Notes: a model not told the origin generated them from the sequence alone. 40,484 nt of DNA from an uncultured Thermomicrobiales bacterium (GCA_902806325.1 CADCWE010000041.1:1-40484); one strand, 5' to 3'; shown: positions 16,145 through 23,983, counted from the first letter of the stretch. Translations and numbers: made by a program.

Positions 16145-18769
16145 ATGGACCTGCTGGAGCGGGAGCGAGAGCTCGAGTTACTCGACGGGTGGCTGGGGGA
16201 AGCTGCGGCCGGCCAAGGGCGGTTTGTGCTCGTCGGCGGCGAGGCCGGGGTCGGGAAGACAACGCTCGTCAACCGGTTCTGTGGGATGGCGCGCGGGCGG
16301 GCACGCGTGTTGGTGGGCGCGTGCGATGCCCTCTCGACGCCGCGGCCGCTCGGGCCGCTGCTCGACATCGCGGTGTCGGCCGGGGGCGACCTCGACCAGC
16401 TCGTGAGCGAGAACGCGCCGCGTGACCGGATTTTCCGCGCGGCCCTGTCCGAACTTGACGCCGGGCCAACGCCGACCCTCGCGGTGATCGAGGACGCCCA
16501 CTGGGCCGACGGGGCCACGCTCGACCTGCTGCGCTTCTTGGGGCGGCGCATTGGGTCGGTCCCCGCACTGCTAGTTATCACCTACCGCGATACCGAGGTG
16601 GGGCCGCAGCACCCGCTCCGGATCGTCCTGGGTGACCTCGCCACCTCGGGGACTTGCCGCCGGTTGCTGGTGCCGCCGTTGTCCGAGCCGACGGTCCGCG
16701 CCCTCGCCGCCGGCAGCCCAATCGACGCGTCGGAGCTTTATCGGATAACCGGCGGCAACGCCTTTTACGTGACCGAGGTACTCGCGTCCGGGACAATGGG
16801 CATCCCGCCGACCGTCCGGGATGCCGTGCTGACTCACGTCGCCCGGCTGACACCCGCCGGGCGCGCGGCGCTGGAAACCGCCGGGGTGATCGGTTCGACC
16901 GTCGACCCCTGGCTGCTGGCGGCGGCGGTCGGGCCGGACGTCGACGCGGTCGACGAGTGTCTGACGGCGGGGCTGCTGCGCGCCGATGGCGCGGTGCTCG
17001 CGTTCCGGCACGAGCTCGCGCGGGCGGCGGTCCTGGACGCGGTCTCGCCAGTGCGGGCATCCGCGCTGCACCGGACGGTGCTCGAGGCACTGCGAGCGCG
17101 GGTCACCCACCAGAACGACCCGGCGCGGCTGGCCCACCACGCGGAGGCGGCCGCGCACCGGGCGGCGGTCCTGGAGTATGCCCCCGTCGCGGCCACGCGC
17201 GCGGCAGGGCTTGGCGCCCACCGGGAGGCGGCCGCCCAGTACGCGCGCGCGCTGCGATTCGCCACCGACCTGCCCGACGAGCAGCGGCAGCCCCTCCTGA
17301 CGGCGCAGCGCCTCGAGTGCCACCTCACCGGTCAGATGGAAGACGCCATCGCGGCGGGCGAGGCGCTGCTCGCCATTGCGCGGCGGGCCGGAGACCACCC
17401 GGCGGAAGCCGAACACCAGGCATGGCTGGCCTGGATGCTGGTAGCGGCGGGCCGGAACGTCGAGGCCGAGCGGGCCAGCCGCGCCGCGCTCGACATCCTC
17501 GCTGGGATCCCGCCAGGGCCGCGGCACGCATTCGCGTTCTCGGTCCAGGCCGGGCTGCGCATGTTGAACCGGGACAGCGACGACGCGATCGCCTGGGGTG
17601 AGCGGGCCATCGCCCTCGCCGAGCGTTTCGGCGACGCCGAGGTACGCGTGCGGGCGATTAACACGGTGGGATCGGCGCGTCTGGTCGCCGGGGACGAAGA
17701 GCGCGGCCGGGCCGCGCTCGAACGGAGTCTCGACCTGGCTCGCGAGGCCGGCCTGGAGGCGGACGTTGCGGCGGCGCTTAGCAACCTCGGGTCCGCCCTC
17801 GGCGAGATCTACCAATTCCCACTCGCGGAGCGCTACCTAACCGAGGGCATCGCCTACGCCGCCGAGCGCGACCTGGACCGGTGGCACTGGTACATGGTGG
17901 CGTGGCTCGCGCTCACGCGCCTCTTCCAGGGACGCTGGACCGAGGCAGCGTCCCTGGCCGGGTCGGTCATCCGCCATCCCGGCGCGACGGCGATCAGCCG
18001 GATTATGGCGCTCGTCGCGCTCGGCCGGGTGCGCGCCCGGCGCGGGGATCCCGAGGTGGCCGCGGTTCTCGACGACGCCCTCGCGCTGGCGGCGCCGACG
18101 CAGACCTTGCAGCGCCTGGCTCCGGTGCGAGCCGCGCGGGCAGAGGCGGCTTGGCTCGTCGGCGATCAAAACCGGGCGCGGGAAGAAGCACGGGCCGCCT
18201 ACGACTTGGCCCACCGGCACGGGCTCCGCTGGCATGTCGGCGAGTTGGCGTACTGGCTGTGGCAAACCCGTGACCTCGTCGCCCCATCCCCTGATGCGGG
18301 CGGGCCGTTCGCGTCGCAGATCGGGGGGGACTGGGCGGCCGCCGCCGCCCAGTGGCGCGAGCTGGGCTGTCCCTACGAGGCGGCGCGGGCGCTCGCCGAC
18401 GGCGACGAGGCGGCCGTGCGCCAGGCGCTGGTCGAGTTCGACCGCCTCGGCGCGCGTCCGGCCGCCGCCGCGGCGGCTCGCCGCCTGCGGGAACTGGGGG
18501 CACGCGGCGTTCCGCGCGGCCCGCGCCCCAGCACCCGGGCCAACCCGGCCAGCCTCACCACCCGCGAGGTCGAGGTCCTGGCGCTGGTGGCGGCCGGGAA
18601 CACCAACGCCGAGGTCGCCGCTCGGCTCTTCCTTTCTGGCAAGACCGTCGAGCACCACGTCTCGGCGGTCCTTGCCAAGCTCGGCGCCCGCTCCCGGCGC
18701 GAGGCGGTCCGGACCGCCCTCGAGCGGGGCCTCCTCCCCCAAACCGGGGGGGTCCAGACGCCAACCTAG
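16145..18769 (+). CDS. Large ATP-binding LuxR-family (LAL) transcription regulator
   Basis: An 874-residue regulator. The AAA-type NTPase has Walker A GGEAGVGKTTL (about residues 31-41) and Walker B LAVIEDAHWAD (about 110-120). A long Ala-rich helical region with tetratricopeptide-like repeats (roughly 330-750) follows. The C-terminal LuxR helix-turn-helix is LTTREVEVLALVAAGNTNAE, then FLSGKTVEHHVSAVLAKLGA (about 805-865). LAL proteins bind an inducer in the repeat region, hydrolyse ATP and activate nearby promoters. The likely targets are the DUF4242 and cupin genes just downstream. The ATG at 16145 sits on a promoter predicting a leaderless message. It lies inside a segment bounded by tRNA-Arg and its 3' copy, so it may have been acquired. 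Confidence 0.9.
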   Translation: MDLLERERELELLDGWLGEAAAGQGRFVLVGGEAGVGKTTLVNRFCGMARGRARVLVGACDALSTPRPLGPLLDIAVSAGGDLDQLVSENAPRDRIFRAALSELDAGPTPTLAVIEDAHWADGATLDLLRFLGRRIGSVPALLVITYRDTEVGPQHPLRIVLGDLATSGTCRRLLVPPLSEPTVRALAAGSPIDASELYRITGGNAFYVTEVLASGTMGIPPTVRDAVLTHVARLTPAGRAALETAGVIGSTVDPWLLAAAVGPDVDAVDECLTAGLLRADGAVLAFRHELARAAVLDAVSPVRASALHRTVLEALRARVTHQNDPARLAHHAEAAAHRAAVLEYAPVAATRAAGLGAHREAAAQYARALRFATDLPDEQRQPLLTAQRLECHLTGQMEDAIAAGEALLAIARRAGDHPAEAEHQAWLAWMLVAAGRNVEAERASRAALDILAGIPPGPRHAFAFSVQAGLRMLNRDSDDAIAWGERAIALAERFGDAEVRVRAINTVGSARLVAGDEERGRAALERSLDLAREAGLEADVAAALSNLGSALGEIYQFPLAERYLTEGIAYAAERDLDRWHWYMVAWLALTRLFQGRWTEAASLAGSVIRHPGATAISRIMALVALGRVRARRGDPEVAAVLDDALALAAPTQTLQRLAPVRAARAEAAWLVGDQNRAREEARAAYDLAHRHGLRWHVGELAYWLWQTRDLVAPSPDAGGPFASQIGGDWAAAAAQWRELGCPYEAARALADGDEAAVRQALVEFDRLGARPAAAAAARRLRELGARGVPRGPRPSTRANPASLTTREVEVLALVAAGNTNAEVAARLFLSGKTVEHHVSAVLAKLGARSRREAVRTALERGLLPQTGGVQTPT

Positions 18770-18859
18770 GGGTACCTCCCCGATGCGGTGCATCGGGCCA
18801 TCCCGCAGAGTGGACGCCGCCGGACGGACCGGCGTTTACAGCGGAAGGAGGTATCACCG

Positions 18860-19132
18860 ATGCCACGGTACATGGTCCACCGCACGTTCCCCGACGGCCT
18901 CCAGATCCCGGTCACGGAGGAAGGCGCCGCCGCCTGCCTCGGCGTCGTCGGCAAGAACGCCGACGTCGGCGTGACCTGGGTCCACTCCTATGTCAGCGAC
19001 GACAAGCAGACGACGTTCTGCGTATACGACGGCCCGGACCCGGAGGCGATCCGGCGCGCGGCCGAGCGCACCGGCCTGCCGGTCCATCAAATCACCAAGG
19101 TCTCGGTCCTGGATCCTTACTTCTACCGCTAG
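18860..19132 (+). CDS. DUF4242 (SCO4226-like) small protein
   Basis: A 90-residue ferredoxin-fold protein: PRYMVHRTFPDGLQIPVTEE, then VTWVHSYVSDDKQTTFCVYD, then the helix GPDPEAIRRAAERTGLPVHQ and the end VLDPYFYR. Streptomyces SCO4226, of this family, binds nickel as a dimer; whether this copy does is unknown. The ATG at 18860 is chosen for AAGGAGGT ten bases before it. It lies 90 bases after the LuxR gene and 68 before the cupin, probably one transcript. A 13-base-stem hairpin follows at 19135-19163. Confidence 0.85.
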   Translation: MPRYMVHRTFPDGLQIPVTEEGAAACLGVVGKNADVGVTWVHSYVSDDKQTTFCVYDGPDPEAIRRAAERTGLPVHQITKVSVLDPYFYR

Positions 19133-19134
19133 GG

Positions 19135-19163
19135 CCGCCCGCCGGTGGTCGCCGGCGGGCGGC
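19135..19163 (+). other. GC-only hairpin between DUF4242 and cupin genes
   Basis: GGCCGCCCGCCGG and CGCCGGCGGGCGGCC form a very stable stem with a short loop directly after the DUF4242 stop. No T-run follows, so it more likely limits read-through or protects the upstream mRNA 3' end than terminates cleanly. Confidence 0.5.
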
Positions 19164-19200
19164 CGGCTCCCGCCACACGATCTCGCAGAAGGAGGCCCCG

Positions 19201-19758
19201 ATGCGCCGTTTGCTCCTGCGCTCGCCGTTGTTCGCCTTGACTGGCCTGCTCGCCGTGGGCGTCCTCCTCGACGGGCGTTCGGCCGCCCAGGATGCGACCC
19301 CCCCGGCCGACAACGCAGCGATCGCGGTCGTGGACCTGGCCCCAGGCGTCACCGCCGAGGTCCTCGCCGGCGCCCCGTCTGACCGGGCGCCCGGGCAGAC
19401 GCTCTACCTGGCCCGGTTCGTCTTTCGGCCCGGGGGTGAGATCTTCGCCCACTCCCACCCCGGCACCGTCGCCCTCGGCGTCGTCGAGGGGCGGTTCGGC
19501 TGGACCCTGGTCGCGGGCAAGGCCACGGTCCTCCGCGGCGCCGCCAGCGGCGCGGGCGGCCCCGCCGAGGAGCTGACCGAGCCCGGCGTCGAGGTCGTCC
19601 TCGAGCCGGGCGACGCGATCTACTACGAGAAGGACGTCGTCCACACCGCGCGCGGCGCCGGCGAGGAGCCGGCCGTCGTCCACGGCACGCTGCTGTTGAG
19701 CAGCGGCGAGCCCCTCCTGATGCCGGCCGAGATGGACATGGGCACCCCGGCCGCTTGA
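19201..19758 (+). CDS. Exported cupin-domain protein
   Basis: A 185-residue protein with a signal peptide (RRLLLRSPLFALTGLLAVGV, cut near RSAAQDATP) and one cupin barrel. Metal-ligand motifs are visible: HSHPGTVALGVVEGRFGWTL for cupin motif 1 (the His pair and a following Glu) and EPGDAIYYEKDVVHTARG for motif 2 (His). The reaction is unknown; exported cupins may bind metal or small ligands. GAAGGAGG lies just before the ATG at 19201. It is the last gene of the LuxR/DUF4242/cupin group. The mature N-terminus AQDATPPA matches that of the BMP binding protein in this window. Confidence 0.85.
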   Translation: MRRLLLRSPLFALTGLLAVGVLLDGRSAAQDATPPADNAAIAVVDLAPGVTAEVLAGAPSDRAPGQTLYLARFVFRPGGEIFAHSHPGTVALGVVEGRFGWTLVAGKATVLRGAASGAGGPAEELTEPGVEVVLEPGDAIYYEKDVVHTARGAGEEPAVVHGTLLLSSGEPLLMPAEMDMGTPAA

Positions 19759-20088
19759 GCGGCAACGCGGCCCGCCCCGCCGCGACGTCGACGAGACAAT
19801 CTACCCACGGGTTCGAAGACTGGCTCAGCGTCTGCTGCCGCTCGTGGAGCAGCGTGGCCGAACCGAACGAGATTGGTTGGGTCCGCGTCCCTGACGCAGA
19901 CAGCGACCCGCTCCCGCTTCGGGCCGCGGCGCGCAGAGGGCCGGCCCATCCCTACTCAACGGGTGTCCGGAAGACCCGGTCGCCGCACACGGCAATACTT
20001 GGCCTCACGACCCGGCGAGTCGGAAGAAAGTGGCACTATAGGGAAGTTGGGCCGCGCGCCGCTGCTGTTTGATTGGGGGTTATCGGAG
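19759..20088. other. 330-base intergenic region before tRNA-Arg
   Basis: Open frames exist here but none has recognisable homology or good initiation signals. This is the right-hand part of the tRNA-bracketed segment and adjoins the tRNA 3' end. No integrase remnant was recognised. Confidence 0.5.
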
Positions 20089-20164
20089 TGGTACGCCCGG
20101 CGTGACTCGAACACGCGACCTCTTGCTCCGGAGGCAAGCGCTCTATCCGCTGAGCTACGGGCGC
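20089..20164 (-). tRNA. tRNA-Arg (anticodon CCG), CCA encoded
   Basis: Minus strand: acceptor GCGCCCG pairs with CGGGCGT. The D arm is GCTCAGCGGATAGAGC. The anticodon stem-loop is CTTGC-CTCCGGA-GCAAG with anticodon CCG, the T arm is GCGTG-TTCGAGT-CACGC, the discriminator is A, and CCA is encoded. The 76 bases fold completely. Its 3' end faces the LuxR segment, and a 3'-half copy of it lies 4.3 kb away. Confidence 0.97.
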
Positions 20165-20173
20165 ATCCTGGCC

Positions 20174-20203
20174 AGTATAGCCGGTGGCAAACGGCGATGC
20201 CAA
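20174..20203 (-). promoter_or_regulatory. Promoter for tRNA-Arg
   Basis: Minus strand TTGGCA (20203-20198), 18 bases, TATACT (20179-20174), ending ten bases before the tRNA 5' end. The -35 is part of an inverted repeat (20196-20216). Confidence 0.65.
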
Positions 20204-20216
20204 TGCGGTTGGCATC
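20196..20216. promoter_or_regulatory. Inverted repeat overlapping divergent -35 regions
   Basis: GATGCCAA (20196-20203), TGCGG, TTGGCATC (20209-20216): perfect 8-base arms. Each arm supplies a TTGGCA, one serving the tRNA on the minus strand and the other possibly serving the small gene at 20275 on the plus strand. It could simply be two back-to-back -35s or an operator. Confidence 0.45.
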
Positions 20217-20274
20217 CTGCGTGCGGCACCGAATCGGAGACGAACCGCGAGACAGCCGAACGGAGCGTGCCCCG

Positions 20275-20607
20275 ATGGGTTTGGCCGACGACATGTACGA
20301 GCGGATCGCCGCCCACGGCAATGCCAGCATCGAGTACGCCGCGGGCGACTACCGGCTCTCGCTCAATCCGATCGAGGACCGGTACCAGGAGACCGGGTTC
20401 ATCCTTTGGCGGCAGGACGTTGGCGGCTCGGTTCCGGTCGCGGTCGGGCGGGCGGTCGGAAAGGATATCGTCCTGGACGACACGACCGCCTTCGACGGTT
20501 CCCAAGACGACCTGGAAGAGGTCCTCGCGTCGCTGCTCGGCGGCCAAGAGGTCGTCGGCGGTGGCGGTCGGGCGGACGACGAACGGGCGATCCCGACCGG
20601 CACCTAG
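20275..20607 (+). CDS. Small protein of unknown function
   Basis: A 110-residue acidic protein, MGLADDMYERIAAHGNASIE onward, with codon use like its neighbours. No domain is recognised. The middle looks like beta strands (YRLSLNPIEDRYQETGFILW), the rest like a helix (DDLEEVLASLLGG) and a Gly/Asp-rich tail. GGAG lies nine bases before the ATG at 20275. It sits alone between tRNA-Arg (divergent) and rpoN (convergent). Real by codon pattern and initiation signal; function unknown. Confidence 0.65.
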   Translation: MGLADDMYERIAAHGNASIEYAAGDYRLSLNPIEDRYQETGFILWRQDVGGSVPVAVGRAVGKDIVLDDTTAFDGSQDDLEEVLASLLGGQEVVGGGGRADDERAIPTGT

Positions 20608-20631
20608 ACCGGGAACGCGGCACAACGGCGA

Positions 20632-20656
20632 GGCAGGGGCGTTGTGTGTCCCTGCC
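20632..20656. terminator. Hairpin between convergent small gene and rpoN
   Basis: GGCAGGG (20632-20638) and CCCTGCC (20650-20656) form a seven-base stem with an 11-base loop, 24 bases after the small gene's stop. No T-run; weak candidate. Confidence 0.3.
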
Positions 20657-20755
20657 CCAACGGTCTCCGTCAACCGTCATCGGTCAACGCGCCCGACCCG
20701 GTGCAGCGTGCATGCCGTACGCCCCGACAGCGCGCTCCGGACCCCCGGACCCTGC

Positions 20756-22282
20756 TCAGCGCATCGTCGACGGCAAGATCCCCAGTTCCGCCCGGTACTT
20801 GGCGACGGTGCGGCGGGCGATCCGGATCCCCTGTTGCAGGAGGAGGTCGCAGATCCGGCGGTCGGTCAGGGGTTGGCCCTTCTTCGCCTCGCGCTCGATC
20901 AGCTCCTTGATCACGTCCTTGGTGCTGAGGGAGGGGGTGAAGAAGTCGCTGAACGGGATCACCTTGCGGGTCGGCAGCATCACGTACTTGTTGGCGGTGG
21001 CGCGACTGACGGTGGACTCGTGGACGCCGACCTGCTGCGCGACCACGGCCCGCGTCAACGGGCGCAGTTCCCGTACCCCGCCGCGCAAAAAACTCTCCTG
21101 GAGGTCGCAGAGGCAGTAGCTGATCCGGAGCAGGGTTTCCCGCCGCTGGTGGATGTTCGACATGAACAGCTTGGCCCGCCCGGCGTACTGCCGGATGTGG
21201 GCGCGGTCCTCGTCGCTGGTGCGGACGACCAGCGGCACGGTTTCGGCCAGCCCGTTCGCCGCGCCGTCGGCGTGCGCGCTGGCGGCGGCGCCGTTGGTCG
21301 CGGCCGCCTGGGTGCGGCGGTTGCCCCCGGGCGTGCGCTTGCGCCCCAGTTCCCCCGCCAGGCGCTCGTAGATCGGGCTCATCCGGAGGTGGAAGTGGCG
21401 GGTGTCGACGACTTCGACCACCAACTCGTCGTCTTGAATCGCGATGATCACGTCCGGCGCCACGTAGGGGGAGCGGGTCGGGCTGCGCCAAGATTTGGCC
21501 TGCTGGGTTTGGAGCGGGAACGGGTTGAGGTAGGTGCGGATAAAGACCCGCGCCTCTTCCACCTCTTCGGTGGACAGGCTCAACTCTTTGGCGATCTGGC
21601 CGTACTTGTGGGCGCCGAACTCCGCGAGGTGGGATTCAACGATCCGCGCCACCTGCGGCGGCACCGCCTGGTCGGTCTGGTCCAGGTACCGCAGTTGGAG
21701 CATCAAGCATTCGCGCAGGGTACGGGCGCCGACCCCGACCGGGGCGACGTCCTGGATCACCTCCAGCACCGCTTCCAGCGTCTCCAACGGCAGCCCGGTC
21801 AGCTCGGCGAGTTCCGCGAGGTCGCAGCCGAGGAATCCGCGCTCGTCGAGGGCATCGACCAGGTACTCGGCGATCGGAAACTCATCCGGTTCGAGGATCG
21901 TCCGCGCGTCGGCGAGGATCTGCTCCGGGAGGTCCATCCCGGTGGCGATCAAGGTCATCGGGTCGAAGTCGTCGGAGTCGTCGCGGGTGGCGTTGGCGGC
22001 CACCATCTGCTCCGGAAAATCCTCGTACGACTCCGTGTCCGGGACGGTGCGCTGGCTGACCAGACAGGTCGGGCAAAAGGTGCCGTCGAGCACGCCGCCG
22101 CACAACGGGCAGGTCAGCCGATCGTCCATCTCCAGCGCCGGGTTGGCCTCCATCTCGGCGGCGATGACGTCCTGCAGCTCCATCCGCGACAAGCTGAGGA
22201 TGTAGTTGGCTTCGATCAGGCTGGGCGAAACCCAAGCCCGCATCTCCTGTCCGAGTTCGTATCCGCCTTCCATACCGGCCAT
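20756..22282 (-). CDS. rpoN: RNA polymerase sigma-54 factor with embedded zinc ribbon
   Basis: 508 residues. Region I is present but Gln-poor (SPSLIEANYILSLSRMELQD, residues 19-38). Region II then carries a four-cysteine ribbon CPLCGGVLDGTFCPTC (C58, C61, C70, C73), which typical RpoN lacks. The core-binding region follows (DERGFLGCDLAELAELTGLP, DVAPVGVGARTLRECLMLQL). An Ala/Gly-rich insert of about 40 residues precedes RRETLLRI. The HTH is HESTVSRATANKYVMLP, and the C-terminal RpoN box ARRTVAKYRAELGILPS is canonical. RpoN directs polymerase to -24/-12 promoters and needs an AAA activator; none is encoded here. It has its own sigma-70-type promoter and a 134-base leader. Confidence 0.92.
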   Translation of the reverse strand: MAGMEGGYELGQEMRAWVSPSLIEANYILSLSRMELQDVIAAEMEANPALEMDDRLTCPLCGGVLDGTFCPTCLVSQRTVPDTESYEDFPEQMVAANATRDDSDDFDPMTLIATGMDLPEQILADARTILEPDEFPIAEYLVDALDERGFLGCDLAELAELTGLPLETLEAVLEVIQDVAPVGVGARTLRECLMLQLRYLDQTDQAVPPQVARIVESHLAEFGAHKYGQIAKELSLSTEEVEEARVFIRTYLNPFPLQTQQAKSWRSPTRSPYVAPDVIIAIQDDELVVEVVDTRHFHLRMSPIYERLAGELGRKRTPGGNRRTQAAATNGAAASAHADGAANGLAETVPLVVRTSDEDRAHIRQYAGRAKLFMSNIHQRRETLLRISYCLCDLQESFLRGGVRELRPLTRAVVAQQVGVHESTVSRATANKYVMLPTRKVIPFSDFFTPSLSTKDVIKELIEREAKKGQPLTDRRICDLLLQQGIRIARRTVAKYRAELGILPSTMR

Positions 22283-22422
22283 CGCCGTTCGCCATCCTAT
22301 TTCTCCGCCCTTCGCGGGCAGGCACGACGCGGACCCGAAACGTTGGGATCGGCAGGACCAGCGCGCCGGGAAGAAGCTTCCTCGACGCCGCGGTCGGCGC
22401 TCGGCGAAAGCGCGGCCCGGCG

Positions 22423-22452
22423 ATTATAGCGATCCTCCAGAAGTCTTGGCAA
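22423..22452 (-). promoter_or_regulatory. Promoter for rpoN
   Basis: Minus strand TTGCCA (22452-22447), 18 bases, TATAAT (22428-22423), a perfect -10 preceded by GC. Confidence 0.65.
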
Positions 22453-22549
22453 CGTTCTTGCTAAATGTTGTCCATCCGTCACCACCGTCCGCCTTTGGCG
22501 GCGTGCCGTCCCGCACGGCTGGAGAACCGAACTTGGGTGCGCTTGTTCC

Positions 22550-22578
22550 TGTACAGGGGCGGCGCACCTTGTTATGAT
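22550..22578 (+). promoter_or_regulatory. Promoter for the M50 peptidase gene
   Basis: TGTACA (22550-22555), 17 bases, TATGAT (22573-22578), with TGT just before the -10 as a TGn extension. The -35 is the core of the palindrome CCTGTACAGG. Confidence 0.45.
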
Positions 22579-22761
22579 GCGCAGACGGTGACGGTCGGTG
22601 GCGGCGAAGGTGCCCGGTGCGCACATCGGCTCCGGGTCCGCTCCGGCAGGACACGTGCGTACGACCCGGCGGCCATCCCCGCACTTGGCCGGCGGTTGTT
22701 CTTGTCCCCGCGGCGCGCGTACGTCACCCTGCCGGCGGGGCGCCGGCCCGGATCCATTCCT

Positions 22762-23904
22762 ATGCGTTCCTACACGCTCGGCCGCGTGCGCGGCATCGCC
22801 GTCAACGTTCACCCCACCTTCGGCCTCGTGCCGCTGTGGGTCTTGTTCGAATTCGGTCGCGGCGAGGCCAACCCGGTCGCGTCGGTGCTGTTCGGGCTGC
22901 TCTTGGTCGGCCTCGTCTTCGGCTGCGTGGCGCTGCACGAACTCGGCCACAGCTTCATGGCCCTCCACTACGGCGTCCGCGTCCACGACATCACCCTGCT
23001 CCCGATCGGCGGCGTCGCCAGGATCGAGCAGGTGCCGGTTCGCCCCGCCTCCGAGGTGATGATCGCCATCGCCGGCCCGGCGATGAACCTGGCGGTTGCG
23101 GTCGCCCTGCTGCCGATCTTGCTGCTGTTCGGAGTCTTTCGCGGCTTGGACTCGTTCGCGGACTACGTCTTTTACCTTGAGCAGATTTCTCCCGGCGGGA
23201 TGCTGGTCTACCTCTTCGCCACCAACATCATGCTGATCGTGTTCAACCTGCTGCCGGCGTTCCCGATGGACGGCGGGCGCGTCTTCCGGGCCGGTTTGAC
23301 GACGCTGGTCGGCCGGGAACGGGCGACCCGCGGCGCGGTCCTGGTCGGGCAGGCGATCGCGGTCGCGCTGGCCGTGTTCGGCTTTTGGAGCGGCGAGTTC
23401 GCCCTCGGACTGGTCGGCCTGTTCGTCGTCGTCGCGGCGCAGGCGGAAGGGCGGGCGGTGCGGGTCGAGTCGGCGATGCGCCGCCTGCGGGTCGGCCAGT
23501 TCGCGATCTGGGACATGGGCGGGATCCAGCCCCACCACCCGCTGACCTACGCCCTCCGCGGCGGCCCCCGCGATGTCGCGGTGACCGAGGACGGCCACGT
23601 TGTCGGCATGCTCTGGCGCAACCAACTCCTGCACGCCCTCAACGGCGGCATCACCGGCCGCACCGTGGCCGACGTGATGGACCGCAGCGTGGTCACCGCC
23701 GACGTCGACGACTCCGTCTACGACGTCCAACAGCAGATGAACCGCCTCGACCGCTGGGCGATCCCGATCACCGAAGGCGGCCAGTACCGCGGCATCTTCA
23801 CCGCCGACCGCTTCGTCCACGTCTACCACCACATCACCCCCCCCGTCCTCCGCACCCGCGTCGCCGCCTACGTGACCGGCTGCTTGGGCGCCTTCGCCCG
23901 GTAG
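22762..23904 (+). CDS. Site-2-protease-type M50 peptidase with CBS domains
   Basis: A 380-residue membrane zinc metalloprotease. The active site is HELGHSF near residue 55 (two His and Glu) and the third ligand is in NLLPAFPMDGGRVF near residue 165 (Asp), both within hydrophobic helices. The C-terminal third carries two CBS repeats (IWDMGGIQPHHPLTYALRGG and VADVMDRSVVTADVDDSVYD) that may sense adenine nucleotides. This SpoIVFB-like group cleaves transmembrane substrates, often anti-sigma factors or regulators. The ATG at 22762 matches the conserved MRSYTLGRVRGI start. It diverges from rpoN, which may be coincidence. Confidence 0.93.
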   Translation: MRSYTLGRVRGIAVNVHPTFGLVPLWVLFEFGRGEANPVASVLFGLLLVGLVFGCVALHELGHSFMALHYGVRVHDITLLPIGGVARIEQVPVRPASEVMIAIAGPAMNLAVAVALLPILLLFGVFRGLDSFADYVFYLEQISPGGMLVYLFATNIMLIVFNLLPAFPMDGGRVFRAGLTTLVGRERATRGAVLVGQAIAVALAVFGFWSGEFALGLVGLFVVVAAQAEGRAVRVESAMRRLRVGQFAIWDMGGIQPHHPLTYALRGGPRDVAVTEDGHVVGMLWRNQLLHALNGGITGRTVADVMDRSVVTADVDDSVYDVQQQMNRLDRWAIPITEGGQYRGIFTADRFVHVYHHITPPVLRTRVAAYVTGCLGAFAR

Positions 23905-23980
23905 TCGCCAGTCGCCGGTCGCCGGCACGCCGTCTCGGTCCTCTCCGGTCGTTCCCTGCTGCCGTCTGCCGACTCCGTCC
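23904..23980. repeat. Degenerate short-word repeat after the M50 gene
   Basis: AGTCGCCAGTCGCCGGTCGC, then CTGCTGCCGTCTGCCGACTC further on. It shares the GTCGCCAGTCGCC core and CTGCCG words with the spacers at 5597 and 6293. Confidence 0.45.
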
Positions 23981-23983
23981 GGC

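Larger units (their letters stand above)
22283..22761. other. Divergent control region of rpoN and the M50 peptidase
   Basis: 479 bases without a convincing gene. It holds the rpoN promoter (22423-22452) and a plus-strand promoter (22550-22578), giving leaders of about 134 and 177 bases. In-frame codons upstream of the peptidase ATG translate to Arg-rich sequence unlike the family and are not counted as coding. Confidence 0.55.

Noticed and set aside
22465-22761. An N-terminal extension of the M50 peptidase
   Set aside because: Arg-rich translation unlike the family; the promoter and the conserved MRSYTLGRVRGI start favour 22762.
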